From positions 1 through 64,000 of the forward strand of contig JAUJNX010000005.1 in the NCBI GenBank assembly GCA_030447925.1: a stretch of DNA of 64,000 nucleotides, in the 5' to 3' direction. Shown here piece after piece: positions 14,519-23,248 of this stretch. How positions within the stretch are numbered: the first letter of the stretch is position 1; each line of letters starts with the position of its first letter. Below the pieces are notes generated by a model. That model worked only from the letters and a program-made list of their open reading frames with translations. It made no database searches and was not told where the DNA came from. A program made the translations under genes and the position numbers. The DNA is from Egibacteraceae bacterium (GTDB taxonomy: Bacteria; Actinomycetota; Nitriliruptoria; Euzebyales; Egibacteraceae).

Positions 14519-15301
14519 ATGGGGGCGCCCGGGGGGCTCGGGACGGCGCAGGAGGAGCTGGCGCTCTACGAGGGCGTGCGGCTGGGGAGCGAGCGGGCGT
14601 TCCGGCGGCTGGTGGCCGGGCAGGCCGGGCTGGTCGCGCGGATGGCCGGGCTCTACGGCGTGGACGCGGGAGAGCTCGCGCGCTGGACGTGGGGGACCGC
14701 GCTGCACGGCCTGGGGATGTTCACCTGGAACTCCTCGTTCCGGGCGTGGGTGATCGGGATCCTCGTCGCCCACGGGCGGGCCGCCGCCCGTCCGCAGCCG
14801 CCTCCGCCCTCGCCACCGCGCGCGACCGCCACGCCCTCCACGTCGTGGGCGGGGCTCGCGTGGTCGCCGCGGTGGCAGGCAGGCGGGTGGGAGGCGGTCG
14901 AGGCGGCGCTGGCCGCGCTCCCCCTCGCCGAGCGCGAGGTGGTGCACCTCCACGACGCGGAGGGCTGGCCCGCGCGCGAGGCCTTCGACGCGCTGGGGCT
15001 GACCGCCGGGGAGGGGGACCGCCTGCTCGCCGCCGGGCGCGAACGGGTGCGGTGCGCGCTGGCCGACTGGCTGGGCCAGGCGCCCGGCCCGGACACCGAC
15101 GGGTCCCAGACCCGTGCCGTCGTCGAGGTGCTGGGGCTGCTGGTCCGCGAGGGCGCCGCCCCGACGCCCGACCGCGAGCTGCTCGCCACCTTCCGCGCCT
15201 GGCGCGCCAGCCGGCGCATCTCGCTGCCCCGCCGCCTGCGCGGCGCGCTGCTCGCCCGCGGGGCCCTCCCCCGGCCACGCGGGCGGGCCGCGGGCGCCTG
15301 A
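14519..15301 (+). CDS. RNA polymerase sigma-70 (ECF-like) family factor
   Basis: A 260-residue protein. Region 2 is recognisable as FRRLVAGQAGLVARMAGLYG, then ELARWTWGTALHGLGMF and WNSSFRAWVIGILVAHGRAA. Region 4 follows a proline-rich linker: VEAALAALPLAEREVVHLHD, EGWPAREAFDALGL and RLLAAGRERVRCAL, the recognition helix-turn-helix. The last 70 residues, with a RELLATFRAWRASRRISLP stretch, are an extra C-terminal domain. Promoter-recognition helices look shortened (EGDRLLAAG in place of a typical EGTVKSR), so DNA binding may be atypical. No anti-sigma factor adjoins it. Start ATG 14519 lacks an obvious ribosome-binding site. Confidence 0.7.
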   Translation: MGAPGGLGTAQEELALYEGVRLGSERAFRRLVAGQAGLVARMAGLYGVDAGELARWTWGTALHGLGMFTWNSSFRAWVIGILVAHGRAAARPQPPPPSPPRATATPSTSWAGLAWSPRWQAGGWEAVEAALAALPLAEREVVHLHDAEGWPAREAFDALGLTAGEGDRLLAAGRERVRCALADWLGQAPGPDTDGSQTRAVVEVLGLLVREGAAPTPDRELLATFRAWRASRRISLPRRLRGALLARGALPRPRGRAAGA

Positions 15302-15303
15302 AC

Positions 15304-15320
15304 CCCTCCGCCCCGGAGGG
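15304..15320 (+). terminator. short hairpin after the sigma-factor gene
   Basis: CCCTCCG-CCC-CGGAGGG, a perfect seven-base stem three bases past the stop, followed by TT. A second GC-rich palindrome (GGCCGCCTGGGCGGCC) lies at 15332-15347. Together they separate the convergent genes. Confidence 0.5.
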
Positions 15321-15355
15321 TTACCCGGCGCGGCCGCCTGGGCGGCCCAGCCGGC

Positions 15356-16831
15356 TCAGGCTTCGGCGACCAGCACGGTGAAGCCGTCAGGGGGGACGGG
15401 GGCGGTGCCGTGACCGGGGTGCACGGCGACCGGGCGGAGGGGTTCGCCGTCGGCGTCGTAGGACTGGCCGGTCCAGGTCCACGCCCCGTCCAAGGGCAGC
15501 GACGGCGTCGCCCACGCGGTGGACAGGTTGTGGAGCAGCGCGTGCCCGCCGGAGGGGCCGGCGACCACGACCCAGCCGACCTCGCCGTCGCGCGCCCGCC
15601 GCCGCCGCGCGCCCGCCGTCGCCCGCAGGCGGCGGACCAGGTCGGGGTGGCCGTCCAGGGCGATCATCGACAGCAGGCCGTGGATGGTGGACTCCGCGCC
15701 CGCGTTGTCGTTGCGTCGGCCGTCGGGGTGGACGCCGTCGGCGGTCCGCCCCGACGCGGCGTCGTACATGGGCGCCGCCGCAGGGTTGTCCCCGGCGTAC
15801 CAGGCGGCCGCGATCCCGGCGAGGTCGCGGTACCCCGGCGCGCCGGTCGCGTCGGCGACGCGCAGGAGGTTCTGGACCATGGCGTCGGTGCCGTAGGCGA
15901 TGGCGGCGCCGTCCAGCGACGCCGACAGCCGCGGGTCGTCCCCGCCGGTGACCAGGACGTAGGGCGTGAACCGCCCCGCCTCGGCGCGGGCGACCTCGAC
16001 CCAGTCGGCGCGCCCGAGGTGCTGGCCCGCCAGCGCGAGCGCCCCCGCCATCTGCGCCCCCCACGCGTGCCACTGCCCGCCGGGGCGGGGCAGGATCGCG
16101 CCGTGCGGCCAGGTGGTCCGGTCGCCCGCGGCGAGGGCGGCGATGTCGCAGGCGAACCGCTCGGCCGTCGCCTTCACCCGCGGGCTGAGGTCGCGGGCGG
16201 CGACCAGCCCGTACAGGGCCTCCGCCGACGTGTCGGCGGACCCGTCGATCAGCCCGCCGCCCGCCCGCTCCAGCGCGTCGAGGGCGAGGTCCAGCCGCTG
16301 GGCGAGGAACGCGGCGAGGTCGGGATCCTCGGGAGCGAAGGCGGCGGCGCCCTCGCCGAACGCCCAGATCGACCGCGCGAGCCAGTAGGAGGGCGCGGAG
16401 TCGGAGGGGTCGGGGTGCTCGTGGGGCTCGGCGCTGGGGTTGAGGGTGCCGTCGGGCTGGAGCCACAGGACGACGTTGCCGGCGGCGGGGCCGTCCAGCG
16501 TCTGGAGCCAGGCGACCCCGCGCAGCAGCGCCCGGGCGTCGTCGCGGCTCGTCAGGTCACCGGTGGCGCGCCAGTGGCGCGTGAAGGCGACGGCCGCCCG
16601 GGCCATGTCGTCGGCGTTGAACGCGCCCTGCCCGTACCGGCCGGTCGCGGGGTCCAGGTCGCCGCCGCCGACGGGGCGGTGGACGCCGGTGCCGTCGGGC
16701 TCGGCGTAGGTCCACAGCACCCCGATCGCCGGCTCCTCGGCCAGGCGGTGGGTGTCGTGGCCGGCCTGGGGCGGCGGCGCGACGGTCGTGGTCAGCGAGC
16801 GCAGGTGCGCGGGGTTCGCGAGGCGGGTCAC
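15356..16831 (-). CDS. six-hairpin glycosidase-like protein
   Basis: A 491-residue soluble protein with the repeated helix pattern of alpha/alpha-toroid (six-hairpin) glycosidases. Landmarks are an N-terminal FNADDMARAAVAFTRHWRAT, a middle SYWLARSIWAFGEGAAAF, LIDGSADTSAEALYGLVAAR, and RRNDNAGAESTIHGLLSMIA near the end, followed by a small beta-rich domain. These helices often pair an acidic residue with a Trp/Tyr in a sugar-binding cleft. No signal peptide is visible, so it would act on imported oligosaccharides. Family number not assignable by eye. GTG 16831 is preferred because CAGGG lies nine bases upstream; TTG 16840 is the alternative. Confidence 0.6.
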   Translation of the reverse strand: MTRLANPAHLRSLTTTVAPPPQAGHDTHRLAEEPAIGVLWTYAEPDGTGVHRPVGGGDLDPATGRYGQGAFNADDMARAAVAFTRHWRATGDLTSRDDARALLRGVAWLQTLDGPAAGNVVLWLQPDGTLNPSAEPHEHPDPSDSAPSYWLARSIWAFGEGAAAFAPEDPDLAAFLAQRLDLALDALERAGGGLIDGSADTSAEALYGLVAARDLSPRVKATAERFACDIAALAAGDRTTWPHGAILPRPGGQWHAWGAQMAGALALAGQHLGRADWVEVARAEAGRFTPYVLVTGGDDPRLSASLDGAAIAYGTDAMVQNLLRVADATGAPGYRDLAGIAAAWYAGDNPAAAPMYDAASGRTADGVHPDGRRNDNAGAESTIHGLLSMIALDGHPDLVRRLRATAGARRRRARDGEVGWVVVAGPSGGHALLHNLSTAWATPSLPLDGAWTWTGQSYDADGEPLRPVAVHPGHGTAPVPPDGFTVLVAEA

Positions 16832-16854
16832 GGGGCCCAACCCTGCCAGATCGG

Positions 16855-17469
16855 TCAGCCCCGCGCCCGTCCGGGCCTGGGCCTGGGGAGAGAAACGGGC
16901 GCCCGTGCCGGTTTCTCACCGCCGGCCACGCCGCCGGCGCGGGCGAGGTCGGCGAGGGCGCGCAGCGTGCGCCAGTTGCGGGCCGTGCCCTCGGTCCCCA
17001 GCCGCCGCATCGCCCTCTCCGCCGCGGTGCCGGTGGTGCGGTCGGCGTAGGCGATGACGACCTCGGTCCCGCGCGCCGCGATGCGGTCGGGGGCCACGTC
17101 GGCGGCGAGCACGGCGGCGAGGCGGTCGGGGTCCGGCTCGGCGACCAGGTGCACCACCTGGACGAGGTTGGGGCGCTCGGCGGCGGCGTCGGGGAACGGG
17201 TTCCACGCGACCAGCGCGTCCAGCTGCTCCCCGGTGCGCACGACCACCGGCACGTCGAGGTCGAAGCGCTCCGCCACGACCCGCCGGACCGCTGCCGCGA
17301 CCGCCGCGGGGTCGGTCAGCGCCGACCCGGCGACGACGTTGCCGCTGTTGACGTAGGTGCGCACCGCGGTGAAGCCCGCCGCGGCCAGCCCCTCGCGCAG
17401 CACGGGCATCGACACGCGGTTGCGCCCGCCGAGGTTGACCGCCCGCAGCAGCGCCACCCACGTCGGCAC
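16855..17469 (-). CDS. DUF1697 family protein
   Basis: A 204-residue protein with the family's signature opening PTWVALLRAVNLGGRNRVSM, followed by GFTAVRTYVNSGNVV and WNPFPDAAA, and the late ARNWRTLRALADLA. DUF1697 proteins are common in actinobacteria and firmicutes, have a ferredoxin-like repeated fold, and no established activity. Start GTG 17469. The tail past about residue 185 is proline/arginine-rich and probably disordered. Same strand as the aldo/keto reductase gene that precedes it by 41 bases, so they may be one unit. Confidence 0.9.
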   Translation of the reverse strand: MPTWVALLRAVNLGGRNRVSMPVLREGLAAAGFTAVRTYVNSGNVVAGSALTDPAAVAAAVRRVVAERFDLDVPVVVRTGEQLDALVAWNPFPDAAAERPNLVQVVHLVAEPDPDRLAAVLAADVAPDRIAARGTEVVIAYADRTTGTAAERAMRRLGTEGTARNWRTLRALADLARAGGVAGGEKPARAPVSLPRPRPGRARG

Positions 17470-17510
17470 GGCGACGTCGCCCCCGGGGCAGCCGAGCGCG
17501 CCCGGCCGGG

Positions 17511-18365
17511 TCAGCCGACCGCGTCCAGGCGCGCGACCTCGTCGGCGGTCAGGGTCACGTCGGCCGCGGCCGCCGACGCCTGCGCGGTCTCCGGGCGGCT
17601 GGACCCGGGGATCGGGAGGACGTGGTCGCCCAGCGCCAGCATCCAGGCGAGGACCGCCTGCTGGGGGCTGATGCCGTGCGCGTCGGCGACCTCGCGGAAC
17701 GCGTCGTCCTGCTCGCCGGCGTTGCCGATGCCGCCCAGCGGGCTCCAGGGCAGGAACGCGATGCCCTGCTCGCCGCAGTGGCGCAGCTCCTCGCGGGAGG
17801 ACCGGAAGTTCGGCGCGAACTGGTTCTGCACGCTGGCGAGCCGGCCGCCGAGGACCTGCTGGGCCTCGTCGATCTGGGAGACGTTGGCGTTGGAGATGCC
17901 GGCCATCTGGATGGTGCCGGCGTCGAGCAGCTCGGCCAGCGCCCCGACCGACTCCGCGTAGGGCACCTTCGGGTCGGGCCGGTGGAACTGGTACAGCCCG
18001 ATGCTGTCGACCCCGAGGGCCTTGAGGGAGGCCTCGGCCGCCTGCTTCAGGTACTCGGGCCGCCCGTCGACGTCCCAGGAGCCGTCGCCGGGGCGGAGGT
18101 GCCCGCCCTTGGTGGCGACCAGCACCGCCGAGGTGTCACCGCCGTAGGCCGCCAGGGCCTTGGCCACCAGGCGCTCCCCGTGGCCGGTGTCCTGACCGCC
18201 CAGGGAGTACGCGTCGGCGGTGTCGATCAGGGTGACCCCGGCGTCCAGGCTGGCGGCGATCGTCCGCAGTGCCTGGGCCTCGTCGGGCCGGCCCTCGATG
18301 GACAGGGGCATCTCCCCGAGGCCGATCGCGCTGACGGTCCGGGTGCCGATACGTCGCTGCTGCAC
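17511..18365 (-). CDS. aldo/keto reductase
   Basis: A 284-residue NADPH-dependent oxidoreductase of the (beta/alpha)8 aldo/keto reductase family. The catalytic tetrad is visible: Asp and Tyr in LIDTADAYSLGG, Lys in LVATKGGHL and His in LYQFHRPDP. NADPH-binding segments follow: GISNANVSQI, LPWSPLGGIG and the C-terminal IPGSSRPETA. Substrates are probably small aldehydes or ketones; the exact one cannot be read. Start GTG 18365 has GAGGAG seven bases upstream. Starts divergently from terC, 106 bases away. Confidence 0.9.
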   Translation of the reverse strand: MQQRRIGTRTVSAIGLGEMPLSIEGRPDEAQALRTIAASLDAGVTLIDTADAYSLGGQDTGHGERLVAKALAAYGGDTSAVLVATKGGHLRPGDGSWDVDGRPEYLKQAAEASLKALGVDSIGLYQFHRPDPKVPYAESVGALAELLDAGTIQMAGISNANVSQIDEAQQVLGGRLASVQNQFAPNFRSSREELRHCGEQGIAFLPWSPLGGIGNAGEQDDAFREVADAHGISPQQAVLAWMLALGDHVLPIPGSSRPETAQASAAAADVTLTADEVARLDAVG

Positions 18366-18471
18366 AGGTGCTCCTCAGGGCTGGGCGTGATGGGGCGCTG
18401 AAGGGGCATCTACCCGCCGCCGTGCGGTGTGTCACGCTGCACGGGCCCCGACCCGCTCGTAGGAGGCCCGC

Positions 18472-19293
18472 GTGGACCTGTTCAGCCCGGACACACTGAT
18501 CGCGTTCGTCACGCTGCTGGTGCTCGAGATCGTGCTCGGCATCGACAACGTGGTGTTCATCTCGATCCTGTCCAGCAAGCTGCCGGAGAACCAGCAGGCC
18601 AGAGCGCGGACGGTGGGGCTGGGGCTCGCGCTGATCACCCGGATCGCGCTGCTGTTCTCCATCAACTGGATCATCGGGCTGACCGCCCCGCTGTTCGAGG
18701 TCTTCGGGCAGGAGCTCTCCGGCCGCGACCTCATCCTCATCGCCGGCGGGCTGTTCCTGGTCGGCAAGGCGACCTACGAGATCGGCGAGCGGCTCGAGGG
18801 CGAGGGCAGCCACGGGCAGACCGGCCGCGCCACGACCACCTTCGGCGCGGTCATCGGGCAGATCCTCCTGCTCGACATCGTGTTCTCGCTCGACTCAGTG
18901 ATCACCGCGGTCGGCATCGCCGACGAGCTGTTCATCATGGTCGCCGCCGTCGTCATCGCGGTCGCCGTGATGCTCGTGTCGGCGGGGGCCATCAGCGGGT
19001 TCGTGAACCGCCACCCGACGGTGAAGATGCTCGCGCTGTCGTTCCTGGTCCTGATCGGCGCCAGCCTCATCGCCGAGGGCTTCGAGCAGGAGATCCCGCG
19101 GGGCTACGTCTACGGGCCGATCGCGTTCTCGATCCTGGTCGAGATGCTGAACCTGCGGGCGCGGAGCCGGGCCGTGAGCCACGCCGAGCCGGTCAGGATC
19201 CGCGCTGCCTACTACCACGAGGGCGAGGGCGACGGGCCCATCCCCCGCGCGGGCGCCACGCGCATGGACGCGGGCGGCACGCCGCGCCGCTGA
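18472..19293 (+). CDS. TerC family integral membrane protein
   Basis: A 273-residue membrane protein with seven or eight helices. TerC proteins are linked to tellurite resistance and, in better-studied members, manganese export or metal loading of secreted proteins. The family's acidic membrane motifs are clear: LVLEIVLGIDNVVFISIL near the start and ILLLDIVFSLDSVITAVG in the second half, which form the inverted repeat. The end GYVYGPIAFSILVEMLNLRA is standard, then a charged tail. Start GTG 18472 has AGGAGG at 18461-18466. Also called the Alx/YkoY/TerC group. Confidence 0.92.
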   Translation: MDLFSPDTLIAFVTLLVLEIVLGIDNVVFISILSSKLPENQQARARTVGLGLALITRIALLFSINWIIGLTAPLFEVFGQELSGRDLILIAGGLFLVGKATYEIGERLEGEGSHGQTGRATTTFGAVIGQILLLDIVFSLDSVITAVGIADELFIMVAAVVIAVAVMLVSAGAISGFVNRHPTVKMLALSFLVLIGASLIAEGFEQEIPRGYVYGPIAFSILVEMLNLRARSRAVSHAEPVRIRAAYYHEGEGDGPIPRAGATRMDAGGTPRR

Positions 19294-19294
19294 C

Positions 19295-19324
19295 GCGGAG
19301 GGGGGGCGGGGCGCCCCCCTCCGC
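19295..19324. terminator. bidirectional hairpin between terC and lectin gene
   Basis: GCGGAGGGGGGG pairs with CGCCCCCCTCCGC across a short GGC-rich loop, one base past the terC stop and just before the stop of the convergent gene. A strong GC stem of about 11 base pairs. Confidence 0.7.
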
Positions 19325-19330
19325 GCCCGG

Positions 19331-19615
19331 TCACGGGCGGAACGAGAAGGTCGGGAAGAAGGTCAGCACGCGGCCGTCAGCGGCGCACAGGAAGACGAAG
19401 CCCTCGATCAGCTCGGTGTAGGCGCCGGGGTTGCCGTCGGTGCCCGAGGCCCACAGGGCGCCGCCGGGGCCGTACAGGACCAGGTTGCCGTCGCCCTGCA
19501 TCACCAGCGTGGTGGTCGCGTCGCCGTCGGTCTCGGTGGACCAGATGGCGTCGCCGTTCTGGTAGCCGACCGTGGCGACGCTACCGAGGGGTCCGGGGGC
19601 GGGCACCAAGATCAT
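19331..19615 (-). CDS. bulb-type (B-lectin) domain protein
   Basis: A 94-residue protein that is little more than one beta-prism II lectin repeat. It contains LVMQGDGNLVLYGPGGALWA, which holds the mannose-binding Q-x-D-x-N-x-V-x-Y motif, framed by AIWSTETDGDATT and SGTDGNPGAYTEL. Such domains bind mannose-type sugars in plant lectins and in bacteriocins. No signal peptide is evident, though ATG 19615 has a very strong GGAGGAGGA site. Whether it is secreted by another route or is the remnant of a longer lectin is unknown. Confidence 0.7.
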   Translation of the reverse strand: MILVPAPGPLGSVATVGYQNGDAIWSTETDGDATTTLVMQGDGNLVLYGPGGALWASGTDGNPGAYTELIEGFVFLCAADGRVLTFFPTFSFRP

Positions 19616-19693
19616 CCTCCGGTCCTCCTCCCTGGGAACAGGGCCTGCCGGGCCCTGCTCAATCCACCCGGTCCGCGTACCGATAGTGCGGAC

Positions 19694-22018
19694 ATGCGCA
19701 CCTTCCGCACAGCCGCGATCGGTGCCGGGATCGCCTCGGGCGCCGTTCTCGCGCTGCTGCTCACCCGGGCGGGGGGCCCGGAGACGCCGAGGGTCGTGTC
19801 CATCCTGGCGCAGCTGGTCGCGCCGCTGCTGGCGACCGCCGCCTGTGCCCGGCGCGCGCGGCAGGGCGGTCTGGCCCGGCGGGCGTGGGCGCTGCTCGGC
19901 GCCTCCACCGCGTCCTGGGGTGCGGGGCAGGCCGTCTGGTGCTGGTACGAGCTGGTCGCGCGGCAGGAGTCACCGTTCCCGTCCGCGGCGGACATCGGCT
20001 ACCTGCTGGCCGTCCCGTTCGCGGTCGCGGGCCTGCTGGCCTTCCCGGCCGCGCCCACGGCGGTGTCGTCGCGGCTGCGGACCCTGTTCGACGGGGTGAT
20101 CATCGGGCTGTCGCTGCTGTTCGTGGCCTGGGCGCTGGTGCTCGGCGAGCTCTGGGACGATGGGGGGGACGTGGTCGCCCTCGTGATCGGCCTGGCGTAC
20201 CCGCTGGGCGACGTGCTGCTGGCGACCATGGTCGTGCTGGTGCTGGGCCGGGGCATCGAGCGGCGGGCTGGGCCGGCCGCGCTGCTGGCCCCCGCGCTGC
20301 TGAGCCTGACGGTGGCCGACATGAGCTTCGCCTACCTCACGCAGGTGGGGACCTACCGGTCGGGGTCGCCCACCGACGTGGGCTGGGTGGCGGGGTACCT
20401 GCTGATCGGCCTCGCGGCCCTGCGGCCGAGCGTGACCTCGGCGGTCCCGCGCCCCCACCTGGACCGCGGCCGGGTCGTGCTGCCCTACGTGCCGCTGGTC
20501 CTGGCCGCCGCGGTGGGCGCGTCCGTCGCCCCCCTGGACGGGTTCCTGGTCGCCCTGGGCATCGGGCTGGCCCTGCTGGTCGTCGCCCGCCAGCTGCTCA
20601 CGCTGGTCGAGAACCTCGCCCTCACCCGCGACCTGGAGCGCACGGTCACCGAGCTGCGCGTCCGGGAGGACGAGCTGCACCACCGCGCCTTCCATGACCC
20701 GCTGACCAACCTGGCCAACCGCGTCCTGTTCCGCGACCGTGTCGGGCACGCCCTGACCCTGCGGCGGCAGGGCGGCGTCGCGGTGCTGTTCCTCGACCTG
20801 GACGACTTCAAGCGGGTGAACGACACCCTCGGCCACGCGGCAGGCGATCAGCTGCTGGTCGCCGTCGCCGAGCGCCTGCGCGCCAGCGCCCGCCCGGGCG
20901 ACACGATCGCGCGGCTCGGTGGCGACGAGTTCGCGGTGCTGCTCGAGGACGTCGCCGGGGTCCAGGAGGCGGAGCGCGCGGCCCAGCGTGTCGGTCACGC
21001 CCTCCTCCACCCGTTCCGCCTGGGCGGGCGCGAGCTGCCCGTACGGGCGAGCGTCGGGTTCGCGCTCGCCCGGCCGGGCGACGAGGCCGAGGCGCTGCTG
21101 CGTCACGCCGACCTGGCCATGTACGCGGCCAAGGGGGGTGGCAAGGGCGGGTTGCGCGGCTTCGAGCCGCGCATGGCGGCGATGGTGCGCGACGAGTTCG
21201 AGCTGCGCGCCGACCTGCGCGACGCCGTCCAGGCCGGCCAGATGGTGGTGCACTACCAGCCGCTGGTGGACCTGGCTTCGGGCCGGGCCCGGGGTGTGGA
21301 GGCGCTGGTCCGGTGGGCGCACCCGCAGCGCGGGCTGCTCCTGCCCGGCGCGTTCATGGGGCTGGCTGAGGAGACCGGAGCCATCGTGGGCATCGGGCAC
21401 CACGTGCTGCACACGGCCTGCGCGCAGATGGCCCGCTGGCACCGGGAGGAGACCGCGCTCGCCGGGGCCGAGGTGTCGGTGAACCTGTCGCCCCAACAGC
21501 TCAGCGACCCCGGGCTGCTCGACGACGTCACCGCCGCGCTGCGTGGGAGCGGGCTGCCGCCCGACCGGGTGGTCCTGGAGCTGACCGAGGGGATGCTGGT
21601 CCACGACGACGCCCAGGCGGTCGAGCGGTTGCGTGCGCTGAAGCGGCTGGGGGTGCGCCTGGCGATCGACGACTTCGGCACCGGCTACTCCTCGCTGGGC
21701 TACCTGCGGCGCTTCCCCGTCGACGTGCTGAAGATCGACCGCGCCTTCGTGGAGGAGCTGGGCGGGCAGGGGGACCCGTCGCTGGTCAGAGCGATCCTGC
21801 AGCTGGGCGACAACCTGCGGCTCACCACGGTGGCCGAGGGTGTGGAGCGCGAGGAGCAGGTCGTGGCGCTGCGCGGCCTGGGATGTGTGACGGCGCAGGG
21901 CTGGCTGTTCGCGCCGGCGGTGGCCGCCCGCGAGCTGCCCGGGCTGCTGGCCGCTCTCCCGGCCGCCTTCCTGCCAGGGGCCCAGACCTCCATGCCCCCA
22001 GCGCCGAGCCGGGCGTGA
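19694..22018 (+). CDS. membrane GGDEF-EAL cyclic-di-GMP protein
   Basis: A 774-residue protein that could both make and break cyclic di-GMP. Residues 1-310 form about eight to ten membrane helices with a charged break SPFPSAADIGYLLAVPFAVA, probably a sensory membrane domain. A coiled linker leads to the GGDEF domain (about 332-490): HDPLTNLANR, LDLDDFKRVNDTLGH and the intact active site RLGGDEFAVLL. The EAL domain (about 500-750) keeps GVEALVRW, the SVNLSPQQL Asn, ELTEGMLV Glu, DDFGTGYSSLGYL and the late GWLFAP. All catalytic residues I can check are present, so neither half looks degenerate. Signal unknown. Confidence 0.92.
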   Translation: MRTFRTAAIGAGIASGAVLALLLTRAGGPETPRVVSILAQLVAPLLATAACARRARQGGLARRAWALLGASTASWGAGQAVWCWYELVARQESPFPSAADIGYLLAVPFAVAGLLAFPAAPTAVSSRLRTLFDGVIIGLSLLFVAWALVLGELWDDGGDVVALVIGLAYPLGDVLLATMVVLVLGRGIERRAGPAALLAPALLSLTVADMSFAYLTQVGTYRSGSPTDVGWVAGYLLIGLAALRPSVTSAVPRPHLDRGRVVLPYVPLVLAAAVGASVAPLDGFLVALGIGLALLVVARQLLTLVENLALTRDLERTVTELRVREDELHHRAFHDPLTNLANRVLFRDRVGHALTLRRQGGVAVLFLDLDDFKRVNDTLGHAAGDQLLVAVAERLRASARPGDTIARLGGDEFAVLLEDVAGVQEAERAAQRVGHALLHPFRLGGRELPVRASVGFALARPGDEAEALLRHADLAMYAAKGGGKGGLRGFEPRMAAMVRDEFELRADLRDAVQAGQMVVHYQPLVDLASGRARGVEALVRWAHPQRGLLLPGAFMGLAEETGAIVGIGHHVLHTACAQMARWHREETALAGAEVSVNLSPQQLSDPGLLDDVTAALRGSGLPPDRVVLELTEGMLVHDDAQAVERLRALKRLGVRLAIDDFGTGYSSLGYLRRFPVDVLKIDRAFVEELGGQGDPSLVRAILQLGDNLRLTTVAEGVEREEQVVALRGLGCVTAQGWLFAPAVAARELPGLLAALPAAFLPGAQTSMPPAPSRA

Positions 22019-22367
22019 GCGCCCCGCCGGTCTGACGGGCCGCCCCCTGGCCTCGCCGAGGACCCTGTCGGCCGGTCCTGGACCCGGCCCGCCGTCCTCC
22101 TCTCCCGGAAACGGGTGATGACGGAGCGCGACGCGGGTTCGGCGGGCCGCGCGGCGGGGAACCAACGGGTCCGGACACGTCACGGTGGGGGGCGGCATGG
22201 CTTGCGGTGGTGCCAGGACGCGCGCGGTGCGGTCCTGACCTCGGCGCGCGACGCGGCCGACCAGGGCGTCCCGGGCGACGGGCACGGCGCCGCGCTGGTG
22301 GACCGGGCTGCCACCGTGCGGCGGTGGTGCTCGCAGCGGTTCGACGCGCCGGCGGTGTTCGGCGGGC
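22019..22367 (+). other. no intact gene; probably decayed GH15 upstream sequence
   Basis: About 350 bases that lead into the GH15 C-terminal remnant. The frames here are open but I can recognise no conserved segment in any of them. Confidence 0.35.
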
Positions 22368-22464
22368 CCCGCCGGCGGCGGGCAGATCGGCAACGTCCCC
22401 CCAGGCGTTCTCGCACGTGGGGCTCATCAACGCCGCGTGGCGGCTGACACGGGAGGCGCACTGA
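22368..22464 (+). pseudogene. GH15 (glucoamylase/trehalase-like) C-terminal remnant
   Basis: The frame reads PAGGGQIGNVP, breaks by one base in a run of six C at 22397-22402, and continues AFSHVGLINAAWRLTREAH to a TGA two bases before the next gene. Joined, GQIGNVPQAFSHVGLINAAW is the unmistakable C-terminal end of GH15 glucoamylase-like enzymes, whose other 550 or so residues are absent. GGGAGG inside its last codons is the ribosome-binding site of the SDR gene, so the two were once an operon. Confidence 0.75.
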
Positions 22465-22465
22465 C

Positions 22466-23248
22466 ATGGCGGGAGCGAAGCTGGAGGGCAAGGTGGCGCT
22501 GATCACCGGGGCGGACTCGGGGATCGGGCAGGGGACCGCCGTCGAGTTCGCCAAGGAGGGGGCCGACGTCGTCGTCCACTACCTCGACGACCGCGAGGGC
22601 GCCGAGTCCACCCGCGAGCAGGTCGAGGCGCAGGGCCGCCGGGCCGTGGTCGTGCAGGCCGACATCGGCGACGAGGCCCAGGTCGAGGCGATGTTCGACC
22701 ACGCGGTCGCGGCCTTCTCGACGCTGGACATCCTGGTCAACAACGCCGGCGTCGACGGGTCGGGCAAGGAGATCGCCGACCTCGACACGCCCACCTGGGA
22801 CACGGCGATCCGGACCAACCTCTACGGCCCGTTCTTCTGCTCGCGCCGGTTCGTGCAGATCCGCAAGGCGGCCGGCGGGGGCGGCAAGCTGCTCACCGTC
22901 ACCTCCGTGCACCAGGACATCCCGCGCGCGGGGACGCTCGACTACGACGTGACCAAGGGCGGGCAGCGCAACCTGACCACGACGCTCGCGCTGGAGCTCG
23001 CGCCCTTGAAGATCAACGTCAACAGCATCGCCCCCGGCATGGTCCTCACCCCGTTCAACCAGCCCGCGCTGGACGACCCCGAGGTGCTGGAGGAGCAGGT
23101 CCAGAGCATTCCGTGGAAGCGCGCGGCCGAGCCGTGGGAGATCGGCCGCCTGGCCGTGTACCTGGCCTCCGCCGACGCCGACTACGTCACCGGCGCCACC
23201 TACGTGATCGACGGCGGGCTGATGCAGAACACCGGCCAGGGTGCCTGA
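22466..23248 (+). CDS. SDR family oxidoreductase, glucose 1-dehydrogenase-like
   Basis: A 260-residue classical short-chain dehydrogenase. It shows the cofactor loop LITGADSGIGQGTA, the acid-containing end of strand two (VVHYLDDREGAE), LVNNAGVDGSG, the catalytic Ser in TVTSVHQDIPR, the Y-x-x-x-K pair in DYDVTKGGQRN, and INVNSIAPGMVLTPFN. The C-terminus (TYVIDGGLMQN) is that of Bacillus-type glucose 1-dehydrogenases. NAD(P)-linked oxidation of glucose or a related polyol is plausible; the GH15 remnant upstream would have supplied glucose. It overlaps the DUF1622 gene by eight bases. Confidence 0.88.
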   Translation: MAGAKLEGKVALITGADSGIGQGTAVEFAKEGADVVVHYLDDREGAESTREQVEAQGRRAVVVQADIGDEAQVEAMFDHAVAAFSTLDILVNNAGVDGSGKEIADLDTPTWDTAIRTNLYGPFFCSRRFVQIRKAAGGGGKLLTVTSVHQDIPRAGTLDYDVTKGGQRNLTTTLALELAPLKINVNSIAPGMVLTPFNQPALDDPEVLEEQVQSIPWKRAAEPWEIGRLAVYLASADADYVTGATYVIDGGLMQNTGQGA

